Below, in pieces: positions 1-9,411 of a DNA stretch of 64,000 bases (position 1 is its first letter; each line of letters starts with the position of its first letter). Under the pieces are notes generated by a model. The model saw only the letters and a program-made list of their open reading frames with translations, ran no database searches and was not told the origin of the DNA. Position numbers and translations under genes: made by a program. The DNA comes from Porphyromonadaceae bacterium UBA7572 (GTDB lineage: Bacteria; Bacteroidota; Bacteroidia; Bacteroidales; Muribaculaceae): NCBI GenBank assembly GCA_002476625.1, contig DLLC01000064.1, positions 15,022-79,021 of the forward strand, given 5' to 3'.

Positions 1-2
1 TT

Positions 3-227
3 CATCAAATAATCACCTATATGACTGCGTTAAAAGCACATAAAGGTGGATTTATTTCTCCTTTGAACCATCAGCAAGTGCAACCACCCACAAAAACGTT
101 GAAAGGCAGTAGCGCCACCCTATCCATTTACGGCATTGAAATTTGTAAGAAAGTCAACACCTATGCTGATTTCTGCCAAAAGATGAAAGAAAACGAAAAA
201 AAATTCATCGCATCACTAGAGCTGTAG
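3..227 (+). CDS. Possible 3' end of an unrecognised gene (cut by window edge)
   Basis: The reading frame is open from the window edge to a TAG stop at 225-227, giving about 74 residues. An ATG at 21 could start a 68-residue protein, but the frame has no stop upstream, so this may be the tail of a longer gene. The visible part is basic and soluble-looking, with a Lys/Glu-rich end and no membrane segment. I recognise no family. It converges on rmuC, whose stop lies 43 bp further on. It could equally be a chance frame. Confidence 0.35.
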   Translation, partial: HQIITYMTALKAHKGGFISPLNHQQVQPPTKTLKGSSATLSIYGIEICKKVNTYADFCQKMKENEKKFIASLEL

Positions 228-270
228 ATAATACCGGCAACTTCATTCGCCCAACTCCACCCACCATTTT

Positions 271-1419
271 TTATTCGGGGAGGAGCTTGGAGGCTTTGGC
301 GCCGAGCTCCCTGATTTTAGTGGCGCGGGTCACGAGGTTACCTCTGCCCTCCGACAATTTTTTCAACGCCTCGGCATGGGCTTTCTGTGCGCTGTCGAGA
401 GCCTTCCCCACCTGGTCCATGTCGGCGATGAAGCCCACCAGCTTGTCGTACATCTTGCCTGCCTCATCGGCAATGGCCATGGCGTTTTTCGACTGCCGGT
501 CGCGCGCCCACAGCTGGCTGATGAGCTTCACCACCGAAATCAAGTGCGTAGGGCTCACTATCACCACTTGGCGCTTGTAGGCATACTCCCAAAGCGTGGC
601 ATCGCCGCTCATTGCAAGCATATAGGCGGGCTCGTTGGGCACAAACATCATCACAAAGTCGGCAGAGTCCTTGATATCTTGATACTTTTTCCCCGCCAGT
701 TCGTCCACGTGCTTCCTCACACTGGCCAAATGACGCTTCAGCGCCTCTGTCCTCGCTGCTTCATCTGTGGCATTCACATAGTCAATATAGGCCGTGAGCG
801 AAGTCTTGGAATCAATTACCAGGCGTTTACTGTCGGGCATGAAGAACACCACGTCTGGCCTGAGCCTGCCGCCATCCTCGCCTTTCAGCACCCGTCCGTC
901 GGTGTCGCGGGTCATCTGCGTTTCGTAGTTCACCCCCTCTTGAAGCCCCGACAGGTCAAGAATCTGCTTCAACACCATTTCGCCCCAGTCGCCTTGTGCC
1001 TTACTGTCGCCACGCAGCGCAAGCGTCAGTTCCTTAGCCTCCTGGCCTATGTTGCGGTTCATGTCGCTAAGGTCCTTAATCTGCTGCTTCAGTGCCGAGG
1101 CATAGCTCACCTGCTCAGTCTTGTAACTGTCGATGGTGCGCCTCAGGCTGTCAAGGTTCTCCTTCAGAGGCTTCACCACCTCATTCAAGTGCGCAGTGTT
1201 CTCCTCTCGCATGGAGCGGCGCTGGTCAGCGAGGAGCTGCTGCGCCACGTCCTTAAACACGAGACGAGAGTCCTCCTTCAGTCTGCGCTGCTCCTCACCC
1301 AAGCCTCGCACCTGCTCCTGCATTCGCACGCGCTGCTCACGTGCGCCTATGAGCATCACCACGAGCACACCCACGGCCACCAGTGCCAGAGCCAATAAAA
1401 TTACGATTATACCGTTCAT
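271..1419 (-). CDS. rmuC: DNA recombination protein RmuC
   Basis: RmuC is a membrane-anchored, nuclease-like protein that limits DNA inversions between short inverted repeats in E. coli; its biochemical activity is poorly defined. The 382-residue protein has one N-terminal transmembrane helix (about residues 3-25), a long charged coiled coil (about 26-140), then the RmuC domain. In that domain GDWGE (143-147), RPDVV (187-191) and VIDSK (201-205) fit the PD-(D/E)XK fold core. The length is normal for a bacteroidal RmuC. The gene stands alone: its promoter side faces the DUF695 gene and its stop converges on the small frame at the window edge. The family call is firm; the role is taken from the family. 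Confidence 0.93.
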   Translation of the reverse strand: MNGIIVILLALALVAVGVLVVMLIGAREQRVRMQEQVRGLGEEQRRLKEDSRLVFKDVAQQLLADQRRSMREENTAHLNEVVKPLKENLDSLRRTIDSYKTEQVSYASALKQQIKDLSDMNRNIGQEAKELTLALRGDSKAQGDWGEMVLKQILDLSGLQEGVNYETQMTRDTDGRVLKGEDGGRLRPDVVFFMPDSKRLVIDSKTSLTAYIDYVNATDEAARTEALKRHLASVRKHVDELAGKKYQDIKDSADFVMMFVPNEPAYMLAMSGDATLWEYAYKRQVVIVSPTHLISVVKLISQLWARDRQSKNAMAIADEAGKMYDKLVGFIADMDQVGKALDSAQKAHAEALKKLSEGRGNLVTRATKIRELGAKASKLLPE

Positions 1420-1466
1420 GATCTCAATGATTTAAAATGTGTCGATGTGTGTGTTAATCTTTGAAT

Positions 1467-1474
1467 CAAAGTTA
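1467..1474 (-). promoter_or_regulatory. Likely -7 promoter element for rmuC
   Basis: Read on the minus strand this is TAACTTTG, an exact match to the Bacteroidetes -7 consensus TAnnTTTG, 48 bp ahead of the rmuC start. No clear TTTG -33 element sits 19-21 bp upstream, so the call rests on the -7 box alone. Confidence 0.5.
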
Positions 1475-1580
1475 GTACTTTTCCGCCACATGTAAAAATT
1501 ACGGCATATAAATGTTGGCGATTCCGATAAAGTTTTTTAATTTTATACCATAATCAATAATAACTACTGCACTACTAATT

Positions 1581-2030
1581 ATGGCAAAACTCCACATTTC
1601 CACCGACTGGTGGACCGCGCCCACAGAAGCGGAAAACGGCAACCTCATCATGGTGACAGGCCGCCGCAGCCTGGACAATGTGCGCGACACAAAAAAATAC
1701 ATCTACCGAATAGAGATGACATGGACCTACGAACCCGACAAAGCCGGTATGCCCGACCTCGAAACCTCCACGCTGATGGAGAAGGCGCAGGACGCCATTG
1801 AAAGCTGCTTCGCCAAAGACCCCACCGCGGTGAACACGGGCATCTACACCGGCGACGGCCAGCGCAACTGGGTTTTCTACGCACGGAGCCTCTACATTTT
1901 CCAGCGCAAAATCAATGAGGTGCTCGCCGCATTCCCCTTGTTGCCTCTCACATTCGATGCCGCGGAAGACCCCGACTGGGAGGAATACGACGAGATGTGC
2001 CAGGCTGAAATCCAAGACGACGACATTTAA
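1581..2030 (+). CDS. DUF695 domain protein
   Basis: This 149-residue soluble, acidic protein matches my memory of the DUF695 family in its opening (a Trp-Trp pair near residue 10), the Tyr/Trp-rich strand region and the acidic C-terminus. The function of DUF695 is unknown, although some family members sit beside stress or regulatory genes. The sequence has no signal peptide, membrane helix or obvious catalytic motif. The small membrane protein gene follows 46 bp downstream on the same strand, so the two may be co-transcribed. Confidence 0.75.
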   Translation: MAKLHISTDWWTAPTEAENGNLIMVTGRRSLDNVRDTKKYIYRIEMTWTYEPDKAGMPDLETSTLMEKAQDAIESCFAKDPTAVNTGIYTGDGQRNWVFYARSLYIFQRKINEVLAAFPLLPLTFDAAEDPDWEEYDEMCQAEIQDDDI

Positions 2031-2076
2031 CCCTATTTTCAAGCTTCTTCTAAGGCCTTTTTTTAAAACGCAGCAT

Positions 2077-2355
2077 ATGAACCACCTCATCACATCTGGC
2101 GACAGCCACCTCTACCTGTGGATTATCATAGCCGTGGCGTTCGGAGCCATGGCTGGGCTTATCACCGCCATCTTCACCCATCACGGGAAAGACAGCACAA
2201 AGGCGCCGTCAACTGCCGACGCCGACGCCGACGACCTCAACGAAATAGAGACCTCCAGCAGCCGCACCGTGATTTTCATCACGTTCATTTTCACCGTGCT
2301 CGGCTTCCTCATCTGCTGGGTCACAGAAGCCATTATGCACCGAGGCGTGCTGTAG
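2077..2355 (+). CDS. Small two-helix membrane protein, unknown function
   Basis: The chosen ATG gives 92 residues; the frame is open further upstream, but that extension would overlap the DUF695 gene. Two hydrophobic helices (about residues 13-33 and 65-88) flank a polar, Asp/Ala-rich loop containing an ADADADD run, so both termini probably face the same side. I recognise no family. The last 23 bp overlap the end of the convergent FucP-like transporter gene. The start is supported only by its position and by the fact that translation from it yields a well-formed membrane protein. Confidence 0.6.
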   Translation: MNHLITSGDSHLYLWIIIAVAFGAMAGLITAIFTHHGKDSTKAPSTADADADDLNEIETSSSRTVIFITFIFTVLGFLICWVTEAIMHRGVL

Positions 2356-3511
2356 CCCTCACTTTATATAAGGCGAAGGCAAGCACCATCAGGAAGCCAG
2401 CCAATGGAATGCAGAATGGCAGCACCAGCGATGCGCTGTCGGCAATCATGCCCATCAGCAGAAACGCACACCCACCCACAGGGGTCATCATCAAATACGA
2501 CGACGCGCGTTTCGTGCGCTGTGCGTCAAGCCCCGTCAGCGCGAGTGAGAATATGGTGGGAAACTGGATAGACTCGAATGCGAAATTGAGCACAAGCGCA
2601 TATAGCGACACTTTACCGCCATACAGCACTCCAAGCATACACAGCACACTGCCAATAGCACACACCAGCAGCACCTTCGTGGGGTGAACATACTTCATCA
2701 CCCACGCACCTAAAAATCGGCCGCCCATAAATATGAACAGCGCAAGCGATAGCAGGCGCGAAGCCTCCACATTGGTGGTCACACCCTCACCCGAAAGGAA
2801 GATCACAAAGTAACTGTTGATGCTGATTTCCGCCACTTCATAGGCTAATAATGCCAAAAAGCCAAAAAGCACCGCCTTGCCAAGCCTGGCTGCTCCAGCC
2901 TGCCCTGCCGTAGCGTCGGCATCATCTTGCGTAATTTCTGGGAGCTCCACACGGGCAAACACGAAAGCCACAAGTGTCACCACCACGCCCATCACCACAT
3001 ACGGCGTGGCCACATCACCACCCGAAAAAAGGTACTCGCCCAAAATAAACGGGGCAAGCGCGCAGCCCAAGCCGTTGAACGACTGTGATAGGTTGAGGCG
3101 CGATGTGGCTGTGGAGCGAGGGCCAAGCTCTGTGGCGTAGGGGTTGGCTGATGTCTCTAAAAAGGTGAGTCCCATGCCAATAATGAACAGGCACACCAAA
3201 AACGCAGGAAGCGTGCCGATGGCAGCACCGGGCACAAAAAGAAAGGCTCCCAAGGCATAGAGCAGCAAGCCACACACCACCCCGTGGCGGTAGCCATAGC
3301 GCGATATAAACAGCCCTGCCGGAACCGCCGTCAGAAAATAGGCAAGATAGGTGGTCACCTGAATGGTGGCAGATTGCGTGATGCTGATATCCATCACCTC
3401 GCGGAAATGCTGATTGAGCACATCAAGAATGGCCCTGGCAAATCCCCATAGAAAAAAGAGTGAAGTGATGAGAATGTAGGGAATAACGTAGCGTTTGGAA
3501 GTTAGTTTCAT
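2333..3511 (-). CDS. FucP/GluP-family sugar:H+ symporter (MFS)
   Basis: This is a 392-residue inner-membrane protein with about twelve hydrophobic helices. The opening, a Phe-Phe-Leu-Trp-Gly-Phe stretch followed by a long segment ending in TYLAYFLTAVPAG, is typical of the fucose/glucose-galactose (FucP) branch of the major facilitator superfamily. Such proteins import sugars with protons. The upstream PfkB kinase gene ends 33 bp before it on the same strand, so uptake and phosphorylation of a sugar or nucleoside are probably coupled. The substrate cannot be told from sequence. The 3' end overlaps the small membrane protein gene by 23 bp in convergent orientation. Confidence 0.88.
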   Translation of the reverse strand: MKLTSKRYVIPYILITSLFFLWGFARAILDVLNQHFREVMDISITQSATIQVTTYLAYFLTAVPAGLFISRYGYRHGVVCGLLLYALGAFLFVPGAAIGTLPAFLVCLFIIGMGLTFLETSANPYATELGPRSTATSRLNLSQSFNGLGCALAPFILGEYLFSGGDVATPYVVMGVVVTLVAFVFARVELPEITQDDADATAGQAGAARLGKAVLFGFLALLAYEVAEISINSYFVIFLSGEGVTTNVEASRLLSLALFIFMGGRFLGAWVMKYVHPTKVLLVCAIGSVLCMLGVLYGGKVSLYALVLNFAFESIQFPTIFSLALTGLDAQRTKRASSYLMMTPVGGCAFLLMGMIADSASLVLPFCIPLAGFLMVLAFALYKVRATARLGA

Positions 3512-3544
3512 TGTGCTATAAAAAAGAAAACGTGTGCGTATTGT

Positions 3545-4468
3545 TTAACGTGACTCTGTGTGTGAGTTATTACGCTGAAGCAAATCCATTGCGCGCATCA
3601 GGCTGGAAGAGAATGGACCTGAATGCTCCAGTTTAATCGTGCTCACAGCTGCGGCAAAGCGCCCCGCCTCCTCCACCGAAGCTCCTTGCGCCCTGCGGTA
3701 GATATAGCCCATGGTGTAAGTGTCGCCACAGCCAGTGGCATCCACCAAAAGCAGAGGCTGGTAGGCAGGAATGTCGTAGAACACTCCATCGGCGAGAATG
3801 ATGCTGCCAAAACTTCCGAGCGAAAGCAACACTTCCTTCACACCCCAGTCGGCTATCTTCTGAGCCGCCTTGTGGAGGTCGGTCTCACCGGTGAGCACCG
3901 CCACCTCACACTCGTTCACCTTCAGCACGTCCACATATTTGAGGGCCTCCACCTTGTCTTTCCAGTCGATAGGATACACCTCCTCGTCTCTCACATCGCG
4001 AAGAAACCCCTGGGCGTCCACCACAAGCGTGCCTTTGGTGTGCAGATACTTGATTACATCGAGCGAGAAGTCGTCGGGCAGGAGCGTGCCCAGCACTATG
4101 TAGCGCGCTTCCACATCCTTCAGTTTGTCCACCGTGAACGGGTCGGCCTTCGCCCTCACGCGCTGCTTGCGCTCGTTCTGGTTCTCGCCATAGATATTCT
4201 CAAAATAAACGGTACGACGGCTCGGAATCACATCCACATCGATGCCCACACCGCGCATAGCGTGCACGGCGCTCATCTCGCTCTCGGCAAGCGACGTGAT
4301 TAGCTTGTACGACAAGGGCCGGTGCCACCCGCTCGCCGCCTCCGACTGAAACAGCGAATTGATGCCATACGAGAAATAAAAGGAGGTGCCCCCAGACATA
4401 TACACTTCCTGGGTGGGCGTCACAATTCTATCAAGGGTGATATGCCCTATGCAGCAAATATCAAGCAT
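3545..4468 (-). CDS. PfkB-family carbohydrate kinase
   Basis: This is a 307-residue cytosolic kinase of the ribokinase/PfkB superfamily, which transfers phosphate from ATP to a sugar or nucleoside hydroxyl. The N-terminal glycine motif appears as MSGGTSFYFS. The C-terminal signature DATGCGDTY spans about residues 243-251, with Asp249 as the expected catalytic base and the preceding Gly-Cys-Gly forming the anion hole. It lies immediately upstream of the FucP-type transporter in one apparent operon. The true substrate (fructose, ribose, inositol, a nucleoside) cannot be read from the sequence. Confidence 0.88.
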   Translation of the reverse strand: MLDICCIGHITLDRIVTPTQEVYMSGGTSFYFSYGINSLFQSEAASGWHRPLSYKLITSLAESEMSAVHAMRGVGIDVDVIPSRRTVYFENIYGENQNERKQRVRAKADPFTVDKLKDVEARYIVLGTLLPDDFSLDVIKYLHTKGTLVVDAQGFLRDVRDEEVYPIDWKDKVEALKYVDVLKVNECEVAVLTGETDLHKAAQKIADWGVKEVLLSLGSFGSIILADGVFYDIPAYQPLLLVDATGCGDTYTMGYIYRRAQGASVEEAGRFAAAVSTIKLEHSGPFSSSLMRAMDLLQRNNSHTESR

Positions 4469-4587
4469 AATTTATAATGTCATAATTTTTAATAGAGAAG
4501 CCATCTACGGCCACGGACACACACAGAAGCAGTGAGAGAGTGTGTGTAAGTATAAGCGAGTATTCTGCCCGTGCTCTTTTGCAAGCA

Positions 4588-4595
4588 CAAAGTTA
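4588..4595 (-). promoter_or_regulatory. Likely -7 element for the pfkB-fucP-like operon
   Basis: The minus strand reads TAACTTTG here, an exact TAnnTTTG match about 120 bp before the kinase start. No -33 TTTG sits at canonical spacing. The 232-bp divergent gap it shares with tamL also holds the tamL promoter; I see nothing else there. Confidence 0.4.
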
Positions 4596-4647
4596 TAAAT
4601 CAAATTCCACACTACCGCATTTTTTTGCGTTAATTGTGGCTTTTGCC

Positions 4648-4678
4648 TTTGTGAATCGGCTGAAAGGCTGTAATTTTG
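4648..4678 (+). promoter_or_regulatory. Promoter of tamL (Bacteroidetes type)
   Basis: A TTTG at 4648-4651 and TAATTTTG at 4671-4678 are separated by 19 bp, which is the canonical Bacteroidetes -33/-7 arrangement. The expected transcription start lies a few bases after the -7 box, leaving a leader of only about 15-18 nt before the tamL ATG at 4701. Confidence 0.75.
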
Positions 4679-4700
4679 CACATAATTTTCATAGGTTAAG

Positions 4701-7058
4701 ATGTCGAGCACCCACCACTCATCGCCTCTACATATCATCAGCCTGTGTGCGATTGCCCTTGCAGCAATTGCACTGATTCCCTCGTGCAGCTCCACCAAGC
4801 ATGTGCCCGACGGAAAATATCTGCTCGATGACGTGAGGCTGCACATTCTCGACAAAGAAAACGAGAATCGTGAAGTAAGCACCTACGACTTGGCCAGCTA
4901 CCTGCGCCAAACGGAGAACCACAAGGTGCTGGGCGGTCTGAAGCTGCAATTGGCGTTCTACAACCTTTCGGGAAAAGACTCCACAAAATGGTTCAACCGA
5001 TGGGTACAGCGCGTGGGCACACCACCCGTAATCTACGACTCCACCCTCACCGACGCCAGTGTGCGCCAGCTATCCATGGCACTCACCAACAAGGGCTACA
5101 TGTGCAACCACGTGACAAGCGAGGTGGAAACCAACGTGAAGAAAAAGAAGGTGCGCGTCACTTACAACATTCGTCTCAACGAGCCCTACTACGTGCGGAG
5201 CATTTCATACGACATTCCCGACGACACGCTCCGTAGCATCATCCTCGCCGACACCACCCTCTACCCCATACGCCAGAATTCGGTTTTCGATCACAACAAA
5301 CTGGAGAAAGAGCGTGAGTTTATCACCGAAAACCTGCGCAACAAAGGCTACTTCGCCTTCAATAAGGAATACATCACCTTTTTTGCTGACACTGCTGCAA
5401 ACTCGCGTGCCGTGGATCTGACGCTCAACACCAGGCCACCGCGCACACTCGCACGCATGCCGGAATACAAGAGCCACCGTCCATTCTATGTGCGCTCTGT
5501 CACATTTGTCACCAACTACAACCCCGTGACCATGCAAGACGGCAAGTATTCCGGCAAAGAGTCGGACTACAAGGGTATACACTTCATCTGCGACGAAAAC
5601 GACAATTACATGCGCAGAAGCCCCCTTTATGAATGCTGCTATATCGTGCCCGGCGAAATGTACGACGCCAGCAATGTGACCAAAACCTACACAGCACTCG
5701 GCCGATTTGGCATTCTGAAGTTTGTGAACATTATCACCAACCCTGTGGGAGAAATCGACGGCAAGATGTATGTCGACACCTACATTCTGCTGCAGCGCGA
5801 CAAACTGCAGAATGTGTCGTTCTCACTTGAAGGCACCAACAGCGAAGGCGACCTGGGATTTGGCGTGGGTGTAAACTATCAGCATCGCAATGTGTTTAAG
5901 GGATCTGAAGTGCTGAACGCAAAGTTCAACACCCGCTACGAGAGTATTTCTGGCGATGTGGGCGGACTCATCAACGATAATTACTCGGAATACTCTGGAG
6001 AGGTGGGCATCGTTTACCCTAAGTTTAAGGCGCCATTCCTCAAGCACAGCTTCAAGCAGCGCATTCAGGCCACCACCGAAATCAACACCTCGTTCAGCTA
6101 CCAGGCGCGGCCAGAGTACACCCGCATCATAGCGGGAGCGGGCTGGAAATATGCGTGGAGCGAGCGGCAAAACGCCACCCACCACACGCTCAATGTGCTC
6201 GACCTCAACTATGTGTCGTTGCCAAAGAGCAAGTCGCACTTCCTCGACAGCATCAGCAATCCCCTGCTGCGCTACTCCTACGAGGACCACTTTATTATGC
6301 GCCTCGGCTACAGCTTCTACCACACCAACAAGCGTGAGCTCTCGCCTATGAGCAAGGCATTCCAGCAAAATATCTACACCATTCGCGCCTCAGCCGAAAC
6401 CGCAGGCAACCTGCTCTACGGCATATCCAAAATGATAGGCCAGCGCAAGGACGAGGACGACAGCTACAAGGTGTTTGGCATCCGATACTCGCAATATGTA
6501 AAAATGCAGGCCGACTATGCCTTCACACACAGTTTTTCCGACCGCACCTCTCTGGCAATGCACGTGGGGGCGGGCATAGCCATTCCCTATGGCAACTCTT
6601 CTGTAGTACCCTTTGAAAAGCGCTTCTATGCCGGGGGCGCCAATAGTGTGAGAGGCTGGGGAGTACGTTCTCTCGGTCCAGGTAGCTTCGCCACTCGTAA
6701 TTCCCAAAACAGCTTTATATACCAGTGTGGCGACATTCGCCTCGACGCCAATGTTGAATTCCGGTCGAAACTGTTCTGGGTGCTTGAAGGCGCGGCTTTC
6801 GTGGACGCTGGCAACATCTGGACCATACGCGACTACGCCGACCAGCCTGGTGGCGTGTTTAAGTTTGGCAAATTCTACGAGCAGCTGGCTCTGGCCTATG
6901 GCATAGGCCTGCGCATGAATTTCACCTACTTCCTCGTGCGCCTCGACATGGGCATGAAGGCACACGACCCCGCCTCTGGGCAAAACCACTGGCCATTGTT
7001 CAGCCCCAACTTTAAGCGCGATAGCGAATTCCACTTCTCTGTGGGATATCCATTCTAA
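4701..7058 (+). CDS. tamL: TamL, lipid-anchored TamA/BamA-family outer-membrane protein
   Basis: TamL is the Bacteroidetes form of TamA, an Omp85 protein that works with TamB in outer-membrane biogenesis. The 785-residue protein begins with a lipoprotein signal ending LIPSC (lipidated Cys29), which separates TamL from ordinary TamA. POTRA-like periplasmic repeats follow to about residue 370. The C-terminal half is an alternating aromatic beta-barrel ending in HFSVGYPF, with a terminal Phe as expected for barrel insertion. The strand containing AGGANSVRGW matches the conserved (V/I)RG(F/Y) lid-lock motif of Omp85 proteins. No tamB lies in the window. A HAD phosphatase gene follows 47 bp downstream. 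Confidence 0.9.
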   Translation: MSSTHHSSPLHIISLCAIALAAIALIPSCSSTKHVPDGKYLLDDVRLHILDKENENREVSTYDLASYLRQTENHKVLGGLKLQLAFYNLSGKDSTKWFNRWVQRVGTPPVIYDSTLTDASVRQLSMALTNKGYMCNHVTSEVETNVKKKKVRVTYNIRLNEPYYVRSISYDIPDDTLRSIILADTTLYPIRQNSVFDHNKLEKEREFITENLRNKGYFAFNKEYITFFADTAANSRAVDLTLNTRPPRTLARMPEYKSHRPFYVRSVTFVTNYNPVTMQDGKYSGKESDYKGIHFICDENDNYMRRSPLYECCYIVPGEMYDASNVTKTYTALGRFGILKFVNIITNPVGEIDGKMYVDTYILLQRDKLQNVSFSLEGTNSEGDLGFGVGVNYQHRNVFKGSEVLNAKFNTRYESISGDVGGLINDNYSEYSGEVGIVYPKFKAPFLKHSFKQRIQATTEINTSFSYQARPEYTRIIAGAGWKYAWSERQNATHHTLNVLDLNYVSLPKSKSHFLDSISNPLLRYSYEDHFIMRLGYSFYHTNKRELSPMSKAFQQNIYTIRASAETAGNLLYGISKMIGQRKDEDDSYKVFGIRYSQYVKMQADYAFTHSFSDRTSLAMHVGAGIAIPYGNSSVVPFEKRFYAGGANSVRGWGVRSLGPGSFATRNSQNSFIYQCGDIRLDANVEFRSKLFWVLEGAAFVDAGNIWTIRDYADQPGGVFKFGKFYEQLALAYGIGLRMNFTYFLVRLDMGMKAHDPASGQNHWPLFSPNFKRDSEFHFSVGYPF

Positions 7059-7105
7059 ATTCACCGCGCATTCAATTATATTGAAAGATTCTGTATATAT
7101 TTATC

Positions 7106-7777
7106 ATGATGAAGAAATTAGTGATTTTCGACCTCGACGGCACCCTGCTCAACACGATTGAGGACTTAGGGCAAGCTGCCAACCACGCACTCCAACAAAA
7201 CGGCTACCCCACTCACAGCATTGCCTCCTACCCCTTCTTCGTGGGAAATGGCGTAAAAAAGCTCATGGAGAGGGTGCTGCCAGAAAATAGCCGTAACGCC
7301 ACCACGGTGGATTTGCTGTTAAAGGACTTCAAGACATACTACGATGAGCATCTCACCGACTATTCTAAGCCTTACCCTGGCATTTCAGAACTGCTCGACG
7401 ACTTGCGTGGCAAGGGGGTGAAGCTGGCTGTGGCAAGCAATAAATACGACGCTGCCGTGAAGCGCCTAATTGAATACGCCTTCCCCGAAATCGACTTCGT
7501 GGCAGTGGAGGGCCAAAAGGAGGGCGTGAATGTAAAGCCCGACCCCTCCATCGTGTTCAGCGTGCTGGCAAAGGCACACGTGGAGAAAGCCGACACCCTA
7601 TATGTGGGCGATTCGGGCGTGGATATGGAAACTGCACGCAGGGCGTGCGTAGATTCGGCGGGCGTGTCGTGGGGATTCCGCCCAGTGAAGGAACTCAACG
7701 AATATCATGCCGACACCGTTGTCAACAGTCCTGCCGAGATTCTCTCCATCGTGGAGAACGGCATTCCCTTAAAATAA
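7106..7777 (+). CDS. HAD-family hydrolase, phosphoglycolate phosphatase-like
   Basis: This 223-residue cytosolic phosphatase has the HAD motif I FDLDGT (residues 8-13; nucleophile Asp9, acid/base Asp11), motif II AVASNK, a Lys-Pro before motif III (VKPDPS), and motif IV VGDSGVDM. A helical cap domain is inserted after motif I, as in the Gph/PGMB (subfamily I) group that includes phosphoglycolate phosphatase. The substrate could also be another small phosphate ester. Two in-frame ATGs open the gene (7106 and 7109), so the first methionine is ambiguous. It follows tamL by 47 bp and ends before a strong bidirectional terminator. Confidence 0.88.
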   Translation: MMKKLVIFDLDGTLLNTIEDLGQAANHALQQNGYPTHSIASYPFFVGNGVKKLMERVLPENSRNATTVDLLLKDFKTYYDEHLTDYSKPYPGISELLDDLRGKGVKLAVASNKYDAAVKRLIEYAFPEIDFVAVEGQKEGVNVKPDPSIVFSVLAKAHVEKADTLYVGDSGVDMETARRACVDSAGVSWGFRPVKELNEYHADTVVNSPAEILSIVENGIPLK

Positions 7778-7820
7778 CCCCCCTGGGCACAGCCCACTCG
7801 CACACAAATACTGACCCTAT

Positions 7821-7862
7821 AAAAAGAAGAGTTCGGCAAATCTTTACCGAACTCTTCTTTTT
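7821..7862. terminator. Bidirectional intrinsic terminator between gph-like gene and fabG
   Basis: A perfect 16-bp stem (AAAAAGAAGAGTTCGG with its complement) closes a 10-nt loop. The A-run on the left and T-run on the right let it end transcription from either direction, which fits the convergent genes on each side. Confidence 0.9.
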
Positions 7863-7923
7863 ATCTATTTGTGATTGGTTTACACCAGCCTGTGTTTCGC
7901 TTTTGCGGTAGGCTAAAAACCTA

Positions 7924-8670
7924 TTACATATTCATACCGCCGTCCACTTGAATCACCTGGCCACTCACATAGCTCGACATATCGCTGGCGAGGAAGGTGG
8001 CCACATTGGCAATATCCTCCACCTGACCGCCACGGCGCACAGGAATCTTGGTCATCCATTCTTTGCGCACCTCCTCTGGAAGGGCGGCTGTCATAGCGGT
8101 TTCGATAAAGCCTGGGGCAATGGCATTGGCACGAATGCCACGAGGCCCCATCTCCTGGGCTATGCTCTTTGCCAAAGCAATCAAGCCAGCCTTTGATGCG
8201 GCATAGTTAGCCTGGCCGGCGTTGCCGTGAACACCCACCACCGACGACATATTGATAATAGATCCACTGCGCTGACGCATCATCACAGGCACGCAAGCGT
8301 GAATGAAATTGAACGCCGACTTCAGGTTCACATTGATTACTGCGTCCCATTGCGCTTCACTCATGCGCAGCATCAAGCCGTCTTTGGTGATACCGGCATT
8401 ATTTACGAGAATATCGATTCGTCCAAAGTCGGCCTTGATAGCGTTCACCACCTCTTCGGTCTGGGCGAAGTCGGCGGCATTGCTCGCATAGCCTTTGCAC
8501 TTTACGCCGAGGGCGGCAATCTCATTCTCAGTGGCCTTGCCATTTTCATCAATCACAAGGTCGGTGAATGCTATATCAGCGCCTTCTTGCGCATACTTCA
8601 ATGCAATAGCCTTGCCAATGCCACGAGCGGCGCCAGTAATCAAGGCAACTTTTCCTTCAAGTAATTTCAT
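7924..8670 (-). CDS. fabG: 3-oxoacyl-[acyl-carrier-protein] reductase FabG
   Basis: FabG reduces 3-oxoacyl-ACP with NADPH in each cycle of type II fatty-acid synthesis. The 248-residue protein is a classical short-chain dehydrogenase: TGAARGIG (12-19) binds the cofactor, NNAG lies at 90-93, and the catalytic Ser143, Tyr156 and Lys160 occur in the expected SSV...YAASK arrangement. The C-terminal QVIQVDGGMNM is typical of FabG. It lies 88 bp downstream of a TetR-family gene on the same strand, a pairing common in Bacteroidales that suggests joint transcription. A housekeeping role is likely, though a paralogue with another substrate cannot be excluded. Confidence 0.93.
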   Translation of the reverse strand: MKLLEGKVALITGAARGIGKAIALKYAQEGADIAFTDLVIDENGKATENEIAALGVKCKGYASNAADFAQTEEVVNAIKADFGRIDILVNNAGITKDGLMLRMSEAQWDAVINVNLKSAFNFIHACVPVMMRQRSGSIINMSSVVGVHGNAGQANYAASKAGLIALAKSIAQEMGPRGIRANAIAPGFIETAMTAALPEEVRKEWMTKIPVRRGGQVEDIANVATFLASDMSSYVSGQVIQVDGGMNM

Positions 8671-8758
8671 TGTTTTCTTTATTCGTTTATTTTGTTAGAT
8701 GTAAATATTATCAATTATACCGCCGCCACTTCATGGAGAGCGGTTCTCCCTCATTCGC

Positions 8759-9367
8759 TCAAAGCTCTTCTCCTGCCGCCTGATCATGGCACTGAATGCC
8801 GTTGAGCAAGAAGTCTTTCAAATACTCGCGCAGCTTGAGCTTGCTGATGCCCAAGTCGGCGAAGCTGTCGCGAATATAGTGCAGGTCAAGGCCCTGCATG
8901 GCCATAAGCAGAATTTCCGCAGTCTTGTCCACATGCTTGATGCGAAACACGCCCTGCTGCACGCCTTCATTGAGAATTTCCTTGAGCAGCACAATCTCTT
9001 TGTGCTTGTTCACACGGCGAATGCGGTCCACACGGCGCACATCAAGGAAGAAGCTGGCTTTCAGCGAGCCATTGCGGCCCACCACATCCTTCACGGCCTC
9101 AAACCGTGAAAAGATGAAGGTCATCAGTTTCTCGTCGGGCGGTATGGGCATCGATGGAATATCGGCAATACGCTCCACAATGCTCTGCGCCTCGCGGTTG
9201 ACCACGGCGTTGAATATCTCTGTCTTGCTTTTAAAATAGGTGTAGATGGTGCGTCGGCCTTTATCACTGGCCGATGCAATGTCGTTCATCGTGGTATTCT
9301 CCACCCCTTTGTGGGCAAAGAGCTGACGAGCCACATCTATCAACTTGTCTTTTGTTCTTGATGCCAT
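8759..9367 (-). CDS. TetR/AcrR-family transcriptional regulator
   Basis: This is a 202-residue DNA-binding repressor. The N-terminal helix-turn-helix spans about residues 20-50 and includes the recognisable segment TIYTYFKSKTEIF. The rest is an all-helical ligand and dimerisation domain with no close signature. It is transcribed ahead of fabG, so lipid metabolism or an acyl effector is a reasonable guess from context only. A well-formed promoter lies 45 bp upstream. Confidence 0.9.
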   Translation of the reverse strand: MASRTKDKLIDVARQLFAHKGVENTTMNDIASASDKGRRTIYTYFKSKTEIFNAVVNREAQSIVERIADIPSMPIPPDEKLMTFIFSRFEAVKDVVGRNGSLKASFFLDVRRVDRIRRVNKHKEIVLLKEILNEGVQQGVFRIKHVDKTAEILLMAMQGLDLHYIRDSFADLGISKLKLREYLKDFLLNGIQCHDQAAGEEL

Positions 9368-9411
9368 CTGTTTTCTTCCGTTTAGAGTTGTGCTCCCCTA
9401 TCTTTTGAGTG